Assembly (NCBI GenBank): GCA_022829145.1
Contig: CM040758.1
Location: forward strand, 27,115,967 to 27,179,966
DNA length: 64,000 bases
DNA from: Albula goreensis
Lineage: Eukaryota; Chordata; Actinopteri; Albuliformes; Albulidae
Direction of reading: 5' to 3'
Shown here: one piece after another, positions 1-12,061 of the stretch
Numbering within the stretch: position 1 is the stretch's first letter
Layout: every line of letters starts with the position of its first letter
Translations under genes and position numbers: made by a program
The notes under the pieces: generated by a model
What the model was told of the DNA's origin: nothing
Seen by the model: the letters and a program-made list of their open reading frames with translations, nothing else
Database searches by the model: none

Positions 1-2344
1 AGGGTCTGAGTGTATGTATTACAGTAAGTATCACTCCTGTTCCTAATCACACACAGAGTCCCTCTCTGTCAGTAACAGAAGGGTCTGAGTGTCTGTATTG
101 CCGTAAGTATCACTCCTGTTCCTAATCACACACAGAGTCCCTCTCTGTCAGTAACAGAAGGGTCTGAGTGTCTGTATTACAGTAAGTATCACTCCTGTTC
201 CTAATCACACAGAGTCCCTCTCTGTCAGTAACAGAAGGGTCTGAGTGTCTGTATTTCAGTATCATTCCTGTTCCTAATCACACACAGAGTCCCTCTCTGT
301 CAGTAACAGAAGGGTCTGAGTGTCTGTATTACAGTAAGTATCACTCCTGTTCCTCATCACACACAGAGACCCTCTCTGTCAGTAACAGAAGGGTCTGAGT
401 GTCTGTATTACAGAAGGGTATCACTCCTGTTCTTAATCACACACAGAGTCCCTCTCTGTCAGTAACAGAAGGGTCTGAGTGTCTGTATTACAGTAAGTAT
501 CACTCCTGTTCCTAATCACACACAGAGTCCCTCTCTGTCAGTAACAGAAGGGTCTGAGTGTCTGTATTACAGTATCACTCCTGTTCTTAATCACACACAG
601 AGTCCCTCTCTGTCAGTAACAGAAGGGTCTGAGTGTCTGTATTACAGTAAGTATCACTCCTGTTCCTAATCACACACAGAGTCCCTCTCTGTCAGTAACA
701 GAAGGGTCTGAGTGTCTGTATTACAGTATCACTCCTGTTCCTAATCACACACAGAGTCCCTCTGTCAGTAACAGAAGGGTCTGAGTGTCTGTATTACAGT
801 ATCACTCCTGTTCCTAATGACACACAGAGTCCCTCTCTGTCAGTAACAGAAGGGTCTGAGTGTCTGTATTACAGTAAGTATCACTCCTGTTCCTAATCAC
901 ACACAGAGTCCTCTCTGTCAGTAACAGAAGGGTCTGAGTGTCTGTATTACAGTAAGTATCACTCCTGTTCCTAATCACACACAGAGTCCCTCTCTGTCAG
1001 TAACAGAAGGGTCTGAGTGTCTGTATTACAGTAAGTATCACTCCTGTTCCTAATCACACACAGAGTCCCTCTCTGTCAGTAACAGAAGGGTCTGAGTGTC
1101 TGTGTTACAGTAAGTATCACTCCTGTTCCTAATCACACACAGAGTCCTCTCTGTCAGTAACAGAAGGGTCTGAGTGTCTGTATTACAGTAAGTATCACTC
1201 CTGTTCCTCATCACACACAGAGTCCCTCTCTGTCAGTAACAGAAGGGTCTGAGTGTCTGTATTACAGTAAGTATCACTCCTGTTCCTAATCACACACAGA
1301 GTCCCTCTCTGTCAGTAACAGAAGGGTCTGAGTGTCTGTATTACAGTAAGTATCACTCCTGTTCCTAATCACACACAGAGTCCTCTCTGTCAGTAACAGA
1401 AGGGTCTGAGTGTCTGTATTACAGTATCACTCCTGTTCCTAATCACACACAGAGTCCCTCTCTGTCAGTAACAGAAGGGTCTGAGTGTCTGTATTACAGT
1501 AAGTATCACTCCTGTTCCTAATCACACACAGAGTCCTCTCTGTCAGTAACAGAAGGGTCTGAGTGTCTGTATTACAGTAAGTATCACTCCTGTTCCTAAT
1601 CACACACAGAGTCCCTCTCTGTTAGTAACAGAAGGGTCTGAGTGTCTGTATTACAGTATCACTCCTGTTCCTAATCACACACAGAGTCCCTCTCTGTCAG
1701 TAACAGAAGGGTCTGAGTGTCTGTATTACAGTAAGTATCACTCCTGTTCCTAATCACACACAGAGTCCTCTCTGTCAGTAACAGAAGGGTCTGAGTGTCT
1801 GTATTACAGTAAGTATCACTCCTGTTCCTAATCACACACAGAGTCCTCTCTGTCAGTAACAGAAGGGTCTGAGTGTCTGTATTACAGTATCACTCCTGTT
1901 CCTAATCACACACAGAGTCCCTCTCTGTCAGTAACAGAAGGGTCTGAGTGTCTGTATTACAGTAAGTATCACTCCTGTTCCTAATCACACACAGAGTCCT
2001 CTCTGTCAGTAACAGAAGGGTCTGAGTGTCTCTTATTACAGTATCACTCCTGTTCCTAATCACACACAGAGTCCCTCTCTGTCAGTAACAGAAGGGTCTG
2101 AGTGTCTGTATTACAGTATCACTCCTGTTCCTAATCACACACAGAGTCCCTCTCTGTCAGTAACAGAAGGGTCTGAGTGTCTGTATTACAGTAAGTATCA
2201 CTCCTGTTCCTAATCACACACAGAGTCCCTCTCTGTCAGTAACAGAAGGGTCTGAGTGTCTGTATTACAGTATCACTCCTGTTCCTAATCACACACAGAG
2301 TCCCTCTCTGTCAGTAACAGAAGGGTCTGAGTGTCTGTATTACA
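1..2344 (+). repeat. 79-bp tandem array (about 31 units); candidate microexon array of gene A
   Basis: About 31 head-to-tail units of 79 bp (75 bp where TAAG is missing). Every unit has the same internal order: a CTAAT branch-point-like site, a pyrimidine run ending in CTCTCTGTCAG, a 30-nt block, then ACA followed by GTAAGTATC, a strong 5' splice site. The 30-nt block is open in phase 1-1 and encodes the decapeptide ITEGSECLYY. The same phase is used by the clear tail exons that follow. About 10 units lack TAAG and keep only a weak GTATCACTC donor. About 8 have a 1-2 nt deletion in the pyrimidine run. The 30-nt block varies little in length; the unit near 2012 has a 1-nt insertion and the unit near 390 a changed donor. 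The implied introns of 45-49 nt are very short for a vertebrate, so splicing of all units is inference. An ordinary intronic minisatellite that captured one exon is the alternative. Confidence 0.8.
2315..2344 (+). CDS. Gene A candidate microexon, last array unit
   Basis: 30 nt between CTCTCTGTCAG and GTAAGTAACT, phase 1-1, encoding TEGSECLYY with a split Ile codon. It is the unit nearest the unique sequence and the one most likely to be a real exon even if the rest of the array is not spliced. Confidence 0.45.
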
Positions 2345-5300
2345 GTAAGTAACTTCATCTTAAATACCTGGTCACATGATCCCATTTCGACTGTGAATGT
2401 CTACAGTGAAGCTTTATCACCTGCATACTGAACTAACTTGGTTGTATTTCTGATTGTAGGGAAGAAGAAGCCGATAAATGAAGGTACGTGTTATTACCAT
2501 GTGTGTTTAGCTTTTTGATACAGATGGAACACATTCTCTGAGATGTTCCAGAATGTTCCATAGCTGCTGACCTGGGCTCAGATCTGCTGCCTGAGGCTCT
2601 GACGGAGAGGCTGAATGCTGTAGGATCTGTCACATCAGCACAGAGAGGTTGTGTTAGAGCAGCAGGCTGTGTAGTGTGTGTGGTCATGCTAACGCTTAGA
2701 GAAGCACAGCACAGAGAGGTTGTGTTAGAGCAGTAGGCTGTGTAGCGTGTGTGGTCATGCTAACGCTTAGAGAAGCACAGCACAGAGAGGTTGTGTTAGA
2801 GCAGCAGGCTGTGTAGTGTGTGTGGCCATGCTAACGCTTAGAGAAGCACAGCACAGAGAGGTTGTGTTAGAGCAGCAGGCTGTGTAGTGTGTGTGGCCAT
2901 GCTAACGCTTAGAGAAGCACAGCACAGAGAGGTTGTGTTAGAGCAGCAGGCTGTGTAGTGTGTGTGGTCATGCTAACGCTTAGTGAAGCACAGCACAGAG
3001 AGGTTGTGTTAGAGCAGTAGGCTGTGTACTCTGTGTGGTCATGCTAACGCTTAGAGCAGCACAGCACAGAGAGGTTGTGTTAGAGCAGCAGGCTGTGTAG
3101 TGTGTGTGGCCATGCTAACGCTTAGAGAAGCACAGCACAGAGAGGTTGTGTTAGAGCAGCAGGCTGTGTAGCGTGTGTGGTCATGCTAACGCTTAGAGAA
3201 GCACAGCACAGAGAGGTTGTGTTAGAGCAGCAGGCTGTGTAGTGTGTGTGGTCATGCTAACGCTTAGAGAAGCACAGCACAGAGAGGTTGTGTTAGAGCA
3301 GCAGGCTGTGTAGTGTGTGTGGTCATGCTAACGCTTAGAGAAGCACAGCACAGAGAGGGTGTGTTAGAGCAGCAGGCTGTGTAGTGTGTGTAGTCATGCT
3401 AACGCTTAGCGAAGCACAGCACAGAGAGGTTGTGTTAGAGCAGCAGGCTGTGTAGTGTGTGTGGTCATGCTAACGCTTAGAGAAACACAGCACAGAGAGG
3501 TTGTGTTAGAGCAGCAGGCTGTGTAGTGTGTGTGGTCATGCTAACGCTTAGAGAAACACAGCACAGAGAGGTTGTGTTGGAGCAGCAGGCTGTGTAGCGT
3601 GTGTGGTCATGCTAACGCTTAGAGAAGCACAGCACAGAGAGGTTTTGTTAGAGCAGCAGGCTGTGTAGTGTGTGTGGTCATGCTAACGCTTAGAGACGCA
3701 CAGCACAGAGAGTTTTTGTTAGAGCAGCAGGCTGTGTAGTGTGTGTGGTCTTGCTAACGCTTAGCGAAGCACAGCACAGAGAGGTTGTGTTAGAGCAGCA
3801 GGCTGTGTAGTGTGTGTGGTCATGCTAACGCTTAGAGAAGCACAGCACAGAGAGGTTGTGTTAGAGCAGCAGGCTGTGGTGCGTGTGTGGTCATGCTAAC
3901 GCTTAGAGAAGCACAGCACAGAGAGGTTGTGTTAGAGCAGCAGGCTGTGTAGTGTGTGTGGTCATGCTAACACTTAGAGAAGCACAGCACAGAGAGGTTG
4001 TGTTAGAGCAGCAGGCTGTGTCGTGTGTGTGGTCATGTAAACACTTAGAGAAGCACAGCATAGAGAGGTTGTGTTAGAGCAGCAGGCTGTGTAGCGTGTG
4101 TGGTCATGCTAATGCTTAGAGAAGCACAGCAGAGAGAGGTTGTGTTAGAGCTGCAGGCTGTGTAGTGAGACTCAAGCTAGTTATTGTGTCATATGTGAGA
4201 CTCAATCTTATTACCCTCCAAATGAAACAACGTAAAAAGAGAAAGGAGCTTCAGCTATTCAGTCTCATGTTAGGGGACTGGTCCCACAATCTCATTTTAC
4301 TCAGATCTCTTATAGTGAAGCCGTATCACCTGCATGTAGAACTAACTGCTGTATTTCTCATTTTAGGGGACACAGAATTTCAGAGAGTCAGCACTGGTAA
4401 GTTGTCATTGTGTTTGTGTGTATTTTGTGTATTTCTGTGCATGTGTGTATTTGCACATGTGTCCGTGTATGCTTTCAATAACTCTTTCGGTAGATATGCA
4501 AGCATGTCTGTGAATATGTGTGTTTGCGTGCTTTGCACGTGCATGTAGTTACAGTGTCTCTATAACGTTTGGGACAAAGACATGTACAAAAACATGCAAC
4601 AAAGCACTAAATATGACTAATTGAGGGAGCATGAATATGGTGTCCTGAAAAGTGGAGAGTATGTGTGCAATGTGTGATGGGTAAATCTGTAAATGTTTTA
4701 AAATTCCATGACAATCTTCTCTTTACCCACTTGTGAATTGTTGGACTATAAATAACAAGTACAGAGCCAAATGAAGATAAAAATGTGTCTTTGTCCCAAA
4801 ACGGTATGGAGTACACTGTGTGTCTCTGAGTATGTGTGCGTGACTTCACTCTTCACCGTAGAGTGAAGCCCCATCTGCTAAAACTGCATATGGGCTAAAA
4901 AACTAAGACTGAATTACACATGCTTACCTGTGCTACATTATATGTTCTGTTTCAGGCATTGTCCTTATGCAACATCATCATTTTGTTTCATACCTTGATT
5001 TAAATTGAGTCAGTTTCCAGCTCTTTATGATATCCATTAACAGATGTAATGTTATGGAGCTTACATGACCAATTCACAATAACCTGTGAAATTGATGGAA
5101 GACAATTGATTTTATTTAATGTGTTTATCTGTTGAACCTCTGAGCTGACCACTCAGTGAGTGTAATATTGGTAAGTTAAAGTTTGATATTGATAAGTTAT
5201 AACTGAATGCTTCTTATGGGTTGATACTGAGAGAGCTGGGTAAAAATGGCTTATAACTCTGTGTTTGTATCTATGAGGTTCTGCTGTATGTGCTGTTCTT

Positions 5301-5547
5301 TTTATTAAGCAACAAGGTTAATCTTCATTCCTAAATTTACTGAATGTTTTTTTTTATTTTACCTTAAGGAGAAGTGAATTGCGATGAGCCGAAAGTGACT
5401 GTAGGAGGAGACTCAAACAGCGCAGAGGTGAGTGTAGCATTTGTCTGCTGCTCCTCTTCCTCTCCTCTGTCTGTCGGCCAAGTTTACAAACTTTACCTTT
5501 ATTCATTCACTCTTTTCCTCACACAGAACAACTGTGACAGGCTTTAA
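2315..5547 (+). CDS. Gene A (3' part): cytoplasmic tail of a SLAM/CD2-like IgSF receptor
   Basis: Tail exons of a plus-strand receptor whose ectodomain and transmembrane exons lie left of the window. The model joins 2315-2344 (last array unit), 2460-2483, 4367-4396, 5369-5427 and 5527-5547. Phases are 1-1, 1-1, 1-1, 1-0 and 0-stop, so the frame stays open to TAA at 5545. The acceptors before 2460 and 4367 lie in similar sequence (a TATCACCTGCAT block, then a T-rich tract), so those two exons look like duplicates. Intron sequence after 2483 (about 2540-2590) is near identical to that after the tail exon at 57417 of gene D, making A a paralogue of D. No ITIM or ITSM is present; the only tyrosines are the YY of the repeated decapeptide. 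Receptor identity is inferred from this paralogy and the neighbouring genes. Confidence 0.5.
2460..2483 (+). CDS. Gene A tail exon, 24 nt
   Basis: Acceptor TTTCTGATTGTAG and donor GTACGTGT bound a 24-nt phase 1-1 exon encoding a basic stretch, KKKPINE. It matches the gene D exon 57382-57417: both follow TCTGATTGTAG, end in AATGAAG, and are followed by the same GATGTTCCAGAATGTTCC intron sequence. Confidence 0.6.
2636..4166 (+). repeat. 71-bp minisatellite, about 21 units
   Basis: Units contain GCTAACGCTTAGAGAAGCAC and GGTTGTGTTAGAGCAGCAGG. The array lies wholly in the gene A intron between the 24-nt and 30-nt tail exons. Units differ by scattered substitutions and the array ends cleanly in unique DNA near 4167. 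No exon-like splice structure is seen in the unit. Confidence 0.95.
4367..4396 (+). CDS. Gene A tail exon, 30 nt
   Basis: T-rich acceptor TTTCTCATTTTAG and donor GTAAGTTGT flank a phase 1-1 exon encoding GDTEFQRVST. The upstream 50 bp resembles that of the 24-nt exon, so this is probably a duplicate that survived on the far side of the 71-bp array. Confidence 0.55.
5369..5427 (+). CDS. Gene A penultimate tail exon, phase 1 to 0
   Basis: Acceptor TTTTACCTTAAG, donor GAG|GTGAGTG, 59 nt. It encodes GEVNCDEPKVTV then GGDSNSAE, an acidic Ser/Asn-rich tail without tyrosine. The phase shift from 1 to 0 is shared with the 62-nt tail exon of B1 and with the 83-nt DIYANSTY exons, suggesting a conserved gene plan. 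Confidence 0.55.
5527..5547 (+). CDS. Gene A terminal coding exon
   Basis: Strong acceptor (CTCTTTTCCTCACACAG) followed in phase 0 by NNCDRL and TAA at 5545-5547. The untranslated region would continue into the 42-bp repeat; no close AATAAA was found. Confidence 0.45.
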   Translation, partial: NNCDRL

Positions 5548-5555
5548 CACAACTG

Positions 5556-5830
5556 TAAGACCTCCGAATGTGACCCCTCACACCTACAACCCAGCACAAA
5601 GGCCTCCAAATTTGACCCTGACAACCTGTAACCCAGCAGGAAGATCTTTGAATGTGACCCCCTCCCAACTACAACCCAACACAAAGGTCTCCAAATTTGA
5701 CCCTGACCACCTGTAACCCAGCAGGAAGATCTCCAGAGGTGACCCCTTGCATCTGTAACCCAACAGGAAGATCTTTAAATGTGACCCCCCTCTCAGCTAC
5801 AACCCAACACAAAGGTCTTCAAATTTGAAC
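5556..5830 (+). repeat. Degenerate 42-bp repeat, about 6.5 units
   Basis: Alternating units carry CCAAATTTGACCCTGAC and TTGAATGTGACCCC with ACCCAGCA blocks. It starts just after the gene A stop, so it is probably 3'UTR if gene A ends here. Confidence 0.8.
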
Positions 5831-6388
5831 CGTCCTGTTTATAACCCAGAATGCAAAAATGTGCGAAATTAATCATACAAATATTCAACATTATAAGGTA
5901 AAATTATTACATTGTTCATGTTTTTTACTTGCCAAATAATGTAATAATTGCCAGATAATAATAATTATTATCAGTAACCTTTTCTTATGTTATTTAGTAG
6001 AAAATGTTGTTACATTACCCAGCAATGTACTGTGTTATCTGTAGGGTTTCATTTGGTTGTTTTAATTTCAGTAACTCTGTTAAAACTCCAGAGATGATGA
6101 AGAAATACAGAGAAAGTGAAGCTCTTTTTTCTGTGAAAGTGATGTATTATGTGTTATTGTAAGAGATGAGCAGGTCAGTATCAGTCAGTAGTTACATGTG
6201 ACAGAGTGAGACTGTGTGTGTGTGAGAGAATGGAACTGTAAGTGTGTCTCTCTGTGTGTGAAATGTTCTGCTAGATTTTACTCTGTTCTTTTTTAATCTT
6301 TTTTATTTGAAAACCCACTGTGTTTTTTTGCTGGAATTATATGAACATTTTACCACCTTTTAGCCAAATTTGAGAATTGTAGTCTGAG
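5831..6388. other. Gap: AT-rich non-coding sequence
   Basis: AT-rich DNA with short GT runs. No open frame, splice-bounded exon or recognisable mobile element is visible. Confidence 0.5.
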
Positions 6389-6815
6389 TTGGTGTAGCTG
6401 ATTGGTAATGAGCTGAGAGTGAAGGTGCAGCTAATTGATAATGAGCTGAGAGTGAAAGTGCAGCTGATTGGTTAATGAGCTCAGAGTGAAGGTGTAGCTG
6501 ATTGGTTAATGAGCTCAGAGTGAAGGTGTAGCTAATTGGTAATGAGCTGAGAGTGAAAGTGCAGCTGATTGGTAAATGAGCTCAGAGTGAAGGTGTAGCT
6601 GATTGGTAATGAGCTCAGAGTGAAGGTGTAGCTGATTGGTAATGAGCTGAGAGTGAAAGTGCAGCTGATTGGACAATGAGCTCAGAGTGAAGTTGCATCT
6701 TATTGGTTAATGAGCTCAGAGTGAGGGTGTAGCTGATTGGTTAATGAGTTGGGAGTGAAGGTGTAGCTGATTGGTTAATGAGTTCAGAGTGAAGGTGTAG
6801 CTGATTGGTAAATGG
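6389..6815 (+). repeat. 34-36 bp minisatellite, about 12 units
   Basis: Units of the type GTGTAGCTGATTGGTTAATG plus AGCTCAGAGTGAAG, with GTAGCT/GCAGCT variants. The motif ATTGG is an inverted CCAAT box, but it recurs in every unit and no gene start is nearby. Confidence 0.9.
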
Positions 6816-6867
6816 GGACTTTGCTGTTCCCTTTAATCCAGAGGCTGAAATAATGTGATTATTATTT

Positions 6868-8911
6868 CACTTATTACACTGGCAGTGACCCACAGCGTCC
6901 AGCAGTGCCTTTGTTAATAACATTATTACACTGGCAGTGACCCACAGCTCCCAGCAGTGCCTTTGTTAATAACATTATTACACTGGCAGTGACCCACAGC
7001 TCCCAGCAGTGTCTTTGTTAATAACATTATTACACTGGCAGTGACCCACAGCTCCCAGCAGTGCCTTTGTTAATAACATTATTACACTGGCAGTGACCCA
7101 CAGCTCCCAGCAGTGCCTTTGACCCACAGCTCCCAGCAGTGTTAATAACATTATTACACTGGCAGTGACCCACAGTGTCCAGCAGTGTCTTTGTTAATAA
7201 CATTATTACACTGGCAGTGACCCACAGCTCCCAGCAGTGCCTTTGTTAATAACATTATTACACTGGCAGTGACCCACAGTGTCCAGCAGTGTCTTTGTTA
7301 ATAACATTATTACACTGGCAGTGACCCACAGCTCCCAGCAGTGCCTTTGTTAATAACATTATTACACTGGCAGTGACCCACAGCGTCCAGCAGTGTCTTT
7401 GTTAATAACATTATTACACTGGCAGTGACCCACAGCTCCCAGCAGTGCCTTTGTTAATAACATTATTACACTGGCAGTGACCCACAGCTCCCAGCAGTGC
7501 CTTTGTTAATAACATTATTACACTGGCAGTCACCCACAGTGTCCAGCAGTGTCTTTGTTAATAACATTATTACACTGGCAGTGACCCACAGCTCCCAGCA
7601 GTGTCTTTGTTAATAACATTATTACACTGGCAGTGACCCACAGCTTCCAGCAGTGTCTTTGTTAATAACATTATTACACTGGCAGTGACCCACAGCTCCC
7701 AGCAGTGCCTTTGTTAATAACATTATTACACTGGCAGTGACCCACAGTGTCCAGCAGTGTCTTTGTTAATAACATTATTACACTGGCAGTGACCCACAGC
7801 TCCCAGCAGTGTCTTTGTTAATAACATTATTACACTGGCAGTGACCCACAGTGTCCAGCAGTGTCTTTGTTAATAACATTATTACACTGGCAGTGACCCA
7901 CAGCGTCCAGCAGTGCCTTTGTTAATAACATTATTACACTGGCAGTCACCCACAGTGTCCAGCAGTGTCTTTGTTAATAACATTATTACACTGGCAGTGA
8001 CCCACAGTGTCCAGCAGTGTCTTTGTTAATAACATTATTACACTGGCAGTGACCCACAGCTCCCAGCAGTGCCTTTGTTAATAACATTATTACACTGGCA
8101 GTGACCCACAGTGTCCAGCAGTGTCTTTGTTAATAACATTATTACACTGGCAGTGACCCACAGCTCCCAGCAGTGCCTTTGTTAATAACATTATTACACT
8201 GGCAGTGACCCACAGCGTCCAGCAGTGCCTTTGTTAATAACATTATTACACTGGCAGTGACCCACAGCTCCCAGCAGTGTCTTTGTTAATAACATTATTA
8301 CACTGGCAGTGACCCACAGCGTCCAGCAGTGCCTTTGTTAATAACATTATTACACTGGCAGTCACCCACAGTGTCCAGCAGTGCCTTTGTTAATAACATT
8401 ATTACACTGGCAGTGACCCACAGCTCCCAGCAGTGCCTTTGTTAATAACATTATTACACTGGCAGTGACCCACAGCTTCCAGCAGTGTCTTTGTTAATAA
8501 CATTATTACACTGGCAGTGACCCACAGTGTCCAGCAGTGTCTTTGTTAATAACATTATTACACTGGCAGTGACCCACAGGTCCCAGCAGTGCCTTTGTTA
8601 ATAACATTATTACACTGGCAGTCACCCACAGTGTCCAGCAGTGTCTTTGTTAATAACATTATTACACTGGCAGTGACCCACAGGTCCCAGCAGTGCCTTT
8701 GTTAATAACATTATTACACTGGCAGTCACCCACAGTGTCCAGCAGTGTCTTTGTTAATAACATTATTACACTGGCAGTCACCCACAGTGTCCAGCAGTGT
8801 CTTTGTTAATAACATTATTACACTGGCAGTCACCCACAGTGTCCAGCAGTGTCTTTGTTAATAACATTATTACACTGGCAGTCACCCACAGTTCCAGCAG
8901 TGTCTTTGTTA
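6868..8911 (+). repeat. 52-bp minisatellite, about 39 units
   Basis: Units contain TTGTTAATAACATTATTACA and CTGGCAGTGACCCACAG. Two variants alternate irregularly (CAGCTCCCAGCAG and CAGTGTCCAGCAG), a higher-order pattern expected from unequal exchange. One unit near 7120 has an internal rearrangement. Confidence 0.95.
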
Positions 8912-11900
8912 TTGTAATGGATTTCCTAAGGAGTCACTGATATATCCTTGTTATTTTCTGAGTGTTTTTGCTTGTTTTTATTAAAATGTCAGTCTAAGTT
9001 GAGAGCTAAGACTATAAAGCTTGTTTGGATTAGGATGATGAATCTCTTTCCTTCCAAAGAATACATATGCACTGTTTCACTGATTATCCATGATGCTGTG
9101 AAAATGCTTTTTACTGCCATTTTTCCTTCTGCTCAATGCACTATTTTTAAAATGTTTGAAAGTTTTATTTAGTTAATGTGTGTGCAGTGTGATTTATGGT
9201 TGTATTTGTGTGTATTTGTATGTGTATATGCACTCACTGCTGCTGCCTTCAGTACTGAATCACTTGAAGCAGAATAATGAGAGTGAACATGCAGCACAGG
9301 GGCTGATGGGTAAAATATCACTCATTAAAATCATTCTGCTCATCATACGCTGCACTGATACCTGTGAGTGTTACCTGTGCACAGGTGTAAGTTTGTCACC
9401 GGATTGACTCTTACCTGTCTTTTTCGGTGTATATCATTCTATCTCTCAGGTGTTTTATATGCAGAATCAGTGATAAGGGGATTCTCTTATGTTACAGACT
9501 GTTTTAAAAGGAAAATGTTAAAACAGCAAGAATGTGCCTGTATTTTATATATCCTGCTTTTGCTCTTGTATTCCAGTAATTAAGTTTTGTTCTCATGTAT
9601 CTAACCAGCTGATGCTGTAATAAAAATATATTAACATACATTTGTAGTGTTTGAGAGTGTGAATCATTAGTTTTGGATGTTTTTTTGTAAAAACTGTTTC
9701 TCCACTGAAATCTCAATGCTGTATCAAAGAGTGAGTGTTCCCAGTACAGTGCCCAGAGAAACAGCAAGGCTGAGTCTGAAAACGTTTTATATTCCAATGA
9801 TAAATATTATAAATAAATATTGCTCCCAATAAAATGAGTGTTATGTCTTTAAGCAGCACAAATGGAAGTATTTTTAATTTTATGACTGTTGTATGGTTCA
9901 CAGCTGTCTTTAAATGTGCAGCTAAATGGCAGGGCTGTGTTTTCCTGTGAGGGGAGCTCTCTCTCACTCCTCGCTGAACTCACAAAGCACAATGGCCAGA
10001 GTGAGCCCAATATTACAAATGTGTCCCCCTCTCCTCCACTACCTCCTGGTGTCCCCCTCCCCCTTCAGGAGGGGTGCCAGTATCAGAGGGGGACAGGAGG
10101 ACACATTTTTCCAGTATTGGGACTCGCCCACAGAATTCCCAGGAATCCATTTCCTCAGATAACATTCACAGCAGAGTGCTGACAGCACAGTCAGTGAGCA
10201 GATAGACAAATACACTAGGAATGTGTTTTTAAAAGACTTGCTTTTACACTCTGGGCAGCATTTCAAAATATGTTATGTAATTATAGTATGTAGGGGTTAA
10301 CTTGCAGGTATTGCAGCTGCATGTCTAAACCACACCATTTCTAGAATAACAGTTAAAGCATTACAATAAAATCAGGGTCTAAAATGTTAAAATAAAATAT
10401 GGTGTGTAATTAAATATTCAGATAAACATACTTGTGTACCATCAAATACTACTGCAGCATTACATATGAAAATACAGAATATTTTCATACATAATCTCAA
10501 TGAACCATCCATTCTCTCTGCAGAACTGTGCTATCCACAGGTTTGAAATGTCTCAGCTGGAACTTCCCAGTCTTTACTGTGATGTCATGCTTGCCTCCTG
10601 TTGAGGCCACACCCACCATCTGTGACAGGAAATGGAGCCTGTTCCTCCACAGGGTCAGCAAGGGTGGTGATGTAACTGTAAAGATGAACCAAGAAACACA
10701 ATGACCATGTTTGGACAAACACCCCTAATATGATATTAATATTTTAAAAATGGGAACATTGGGTTTTCCAAAAAATAAAATAATAACCTTCAGTTTTAGA
10801 GTTCAGAAACAGCCACTACAGGGTCAATATAAACTTCCTGTCTTTTGAGGTTCTCACCAGTTCATCTGAGGACAGGGACATCCTGTCACATGACTGCCAG
10901 TTTCAGTGCCACTCCACCCTACTCTCTTTGTGCAAAGCAGTTATATGTACATTCTAAAGCACACTTTCTCCTTGCTGTTCCCCTTTTGCCAAAACCCCTG
11001 CTGTACTCCAGAAACTCAAACTGAACTCAGCTCATGGCTACATGTTTAGGTTAAACATGAAGCCACATGTAAAAAATTAAACATAAAAATGAGAACTGTT
11101 TAAGGTGCAGAATAAATGTGGAGCTGCAGATAAATAATGTGGTGCTGGAAATAACGATTGGATCAGGGCAGGTACTATTACCTATGTTATCAACTTTAAG
11201 TTCATCTATGACCAGCTGAACACATTTTTTCTCTCTTTTTTAGTATCCAAACATAAAAATTTCCAGCAGAGGCTAAACGGAAAGCTGGGCCTTCTAATCT
11301 GTGAAGCTGCAGTGTCTTTAGTTTGCTGTCAGGAAAGATCAGAGTGTGCCCTTAGCGCACAGAAGCTGTTTGCTGACAAAGACCATGCAGGCACTGCTTC
11401 ACTTTGTTTCCACAACAATATGAAAACATTTTCTCAGTCAAATATAGAATTCTTTATGCATGTATGAAGTTTCCTGTTTGTTGCTCAGTAACTTCCCCTT
11501 TAATGTTTTATCAGCTCCAGTCTCAGGGTTGTGAAGGGCGTGTCTGCGTAACGATTTCTGCACAGCCATTTTGCAGAGCAGCAAAATTTCTACCATTTTC
11601 TACATGATCTCACAATTCACATCACACCCTTGAGCTCCTTTGTACCTCAACACTGCCATCTGCAGGGAATTATGAGGAGTGCGTGTATAAATGAGCAAAC
11701 AGAGAAAAACTTCTTTACAAATCAAAATGAATTCAGCCCATTCTCTGGAACATGTTTATTTTAGAAAAATACACAGAAACAGTATTTCAGAGGAAAACAA
11801 ATTACATGTAATTTTAAAAATAGTGAATTGGCAGGAAATACACACATAAATATTACCAAAGCATATAGAAACACGATAAAACATGAAACATAGTAGACAG

Positions 11901-12060
11901 TGCACAGTGATGTTCTGCATCTCGGGGATGTTGCTAGGAGACACATCAGATGCCAAAATCAGGAGGATTCAGCATGATTTTCCCTCCCCATCACATGATT
12001 TTCCCTCCCCATCACATCTGTAACTTGCCTGGTCTGGGAGTGTAGTCAAACCTCTGCCAT
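8912..12060. other. Intergenic gap, no supported gene
   Basis: About 3.1 kb of mostly AT-rich unique DNA. Open frames are all short and lack splice context or recognisable domains. An AATAAA occurs at 9619-9624 (+) without an assignable gene. One arm of an inverted repeat is at 10854-10917. Confidence 0.5.
10854..10917 (-). repeat. Inverted repeat arm (partner 13545-13608)
   Basis: The reverse complement of this stretch matches 13545-13608, sharing TGGCAGTCATGTGACAGGAT and TCCTCAGATGAACTGG. The two arms enclose about 2.6 kb including the 31-bp array. No terminal duplication was recognised, so an inverted fragment of an unknown interspersed repeat is as likely as a transposon. Confidence 0.75.
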
Positions 12061-12061
12061 A

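Noticed and set aside
1-2344. CRISPR array
   Set aside because: Unit spacers are not unique sequences; the whole 79 bp repeats, and the context is vertebrate.
1-2344. ITIM or ITSM in the repeated decapeptide
   Set aside because: Neither tyrosine of CLYYITEG has the required residues at -2 and +3.
9889-10182. Possible Ig-like fragment (GRAVFSCEG)
   Set aside because: No acceptor or donor, no following strand pattern, and no paralogue in the window.
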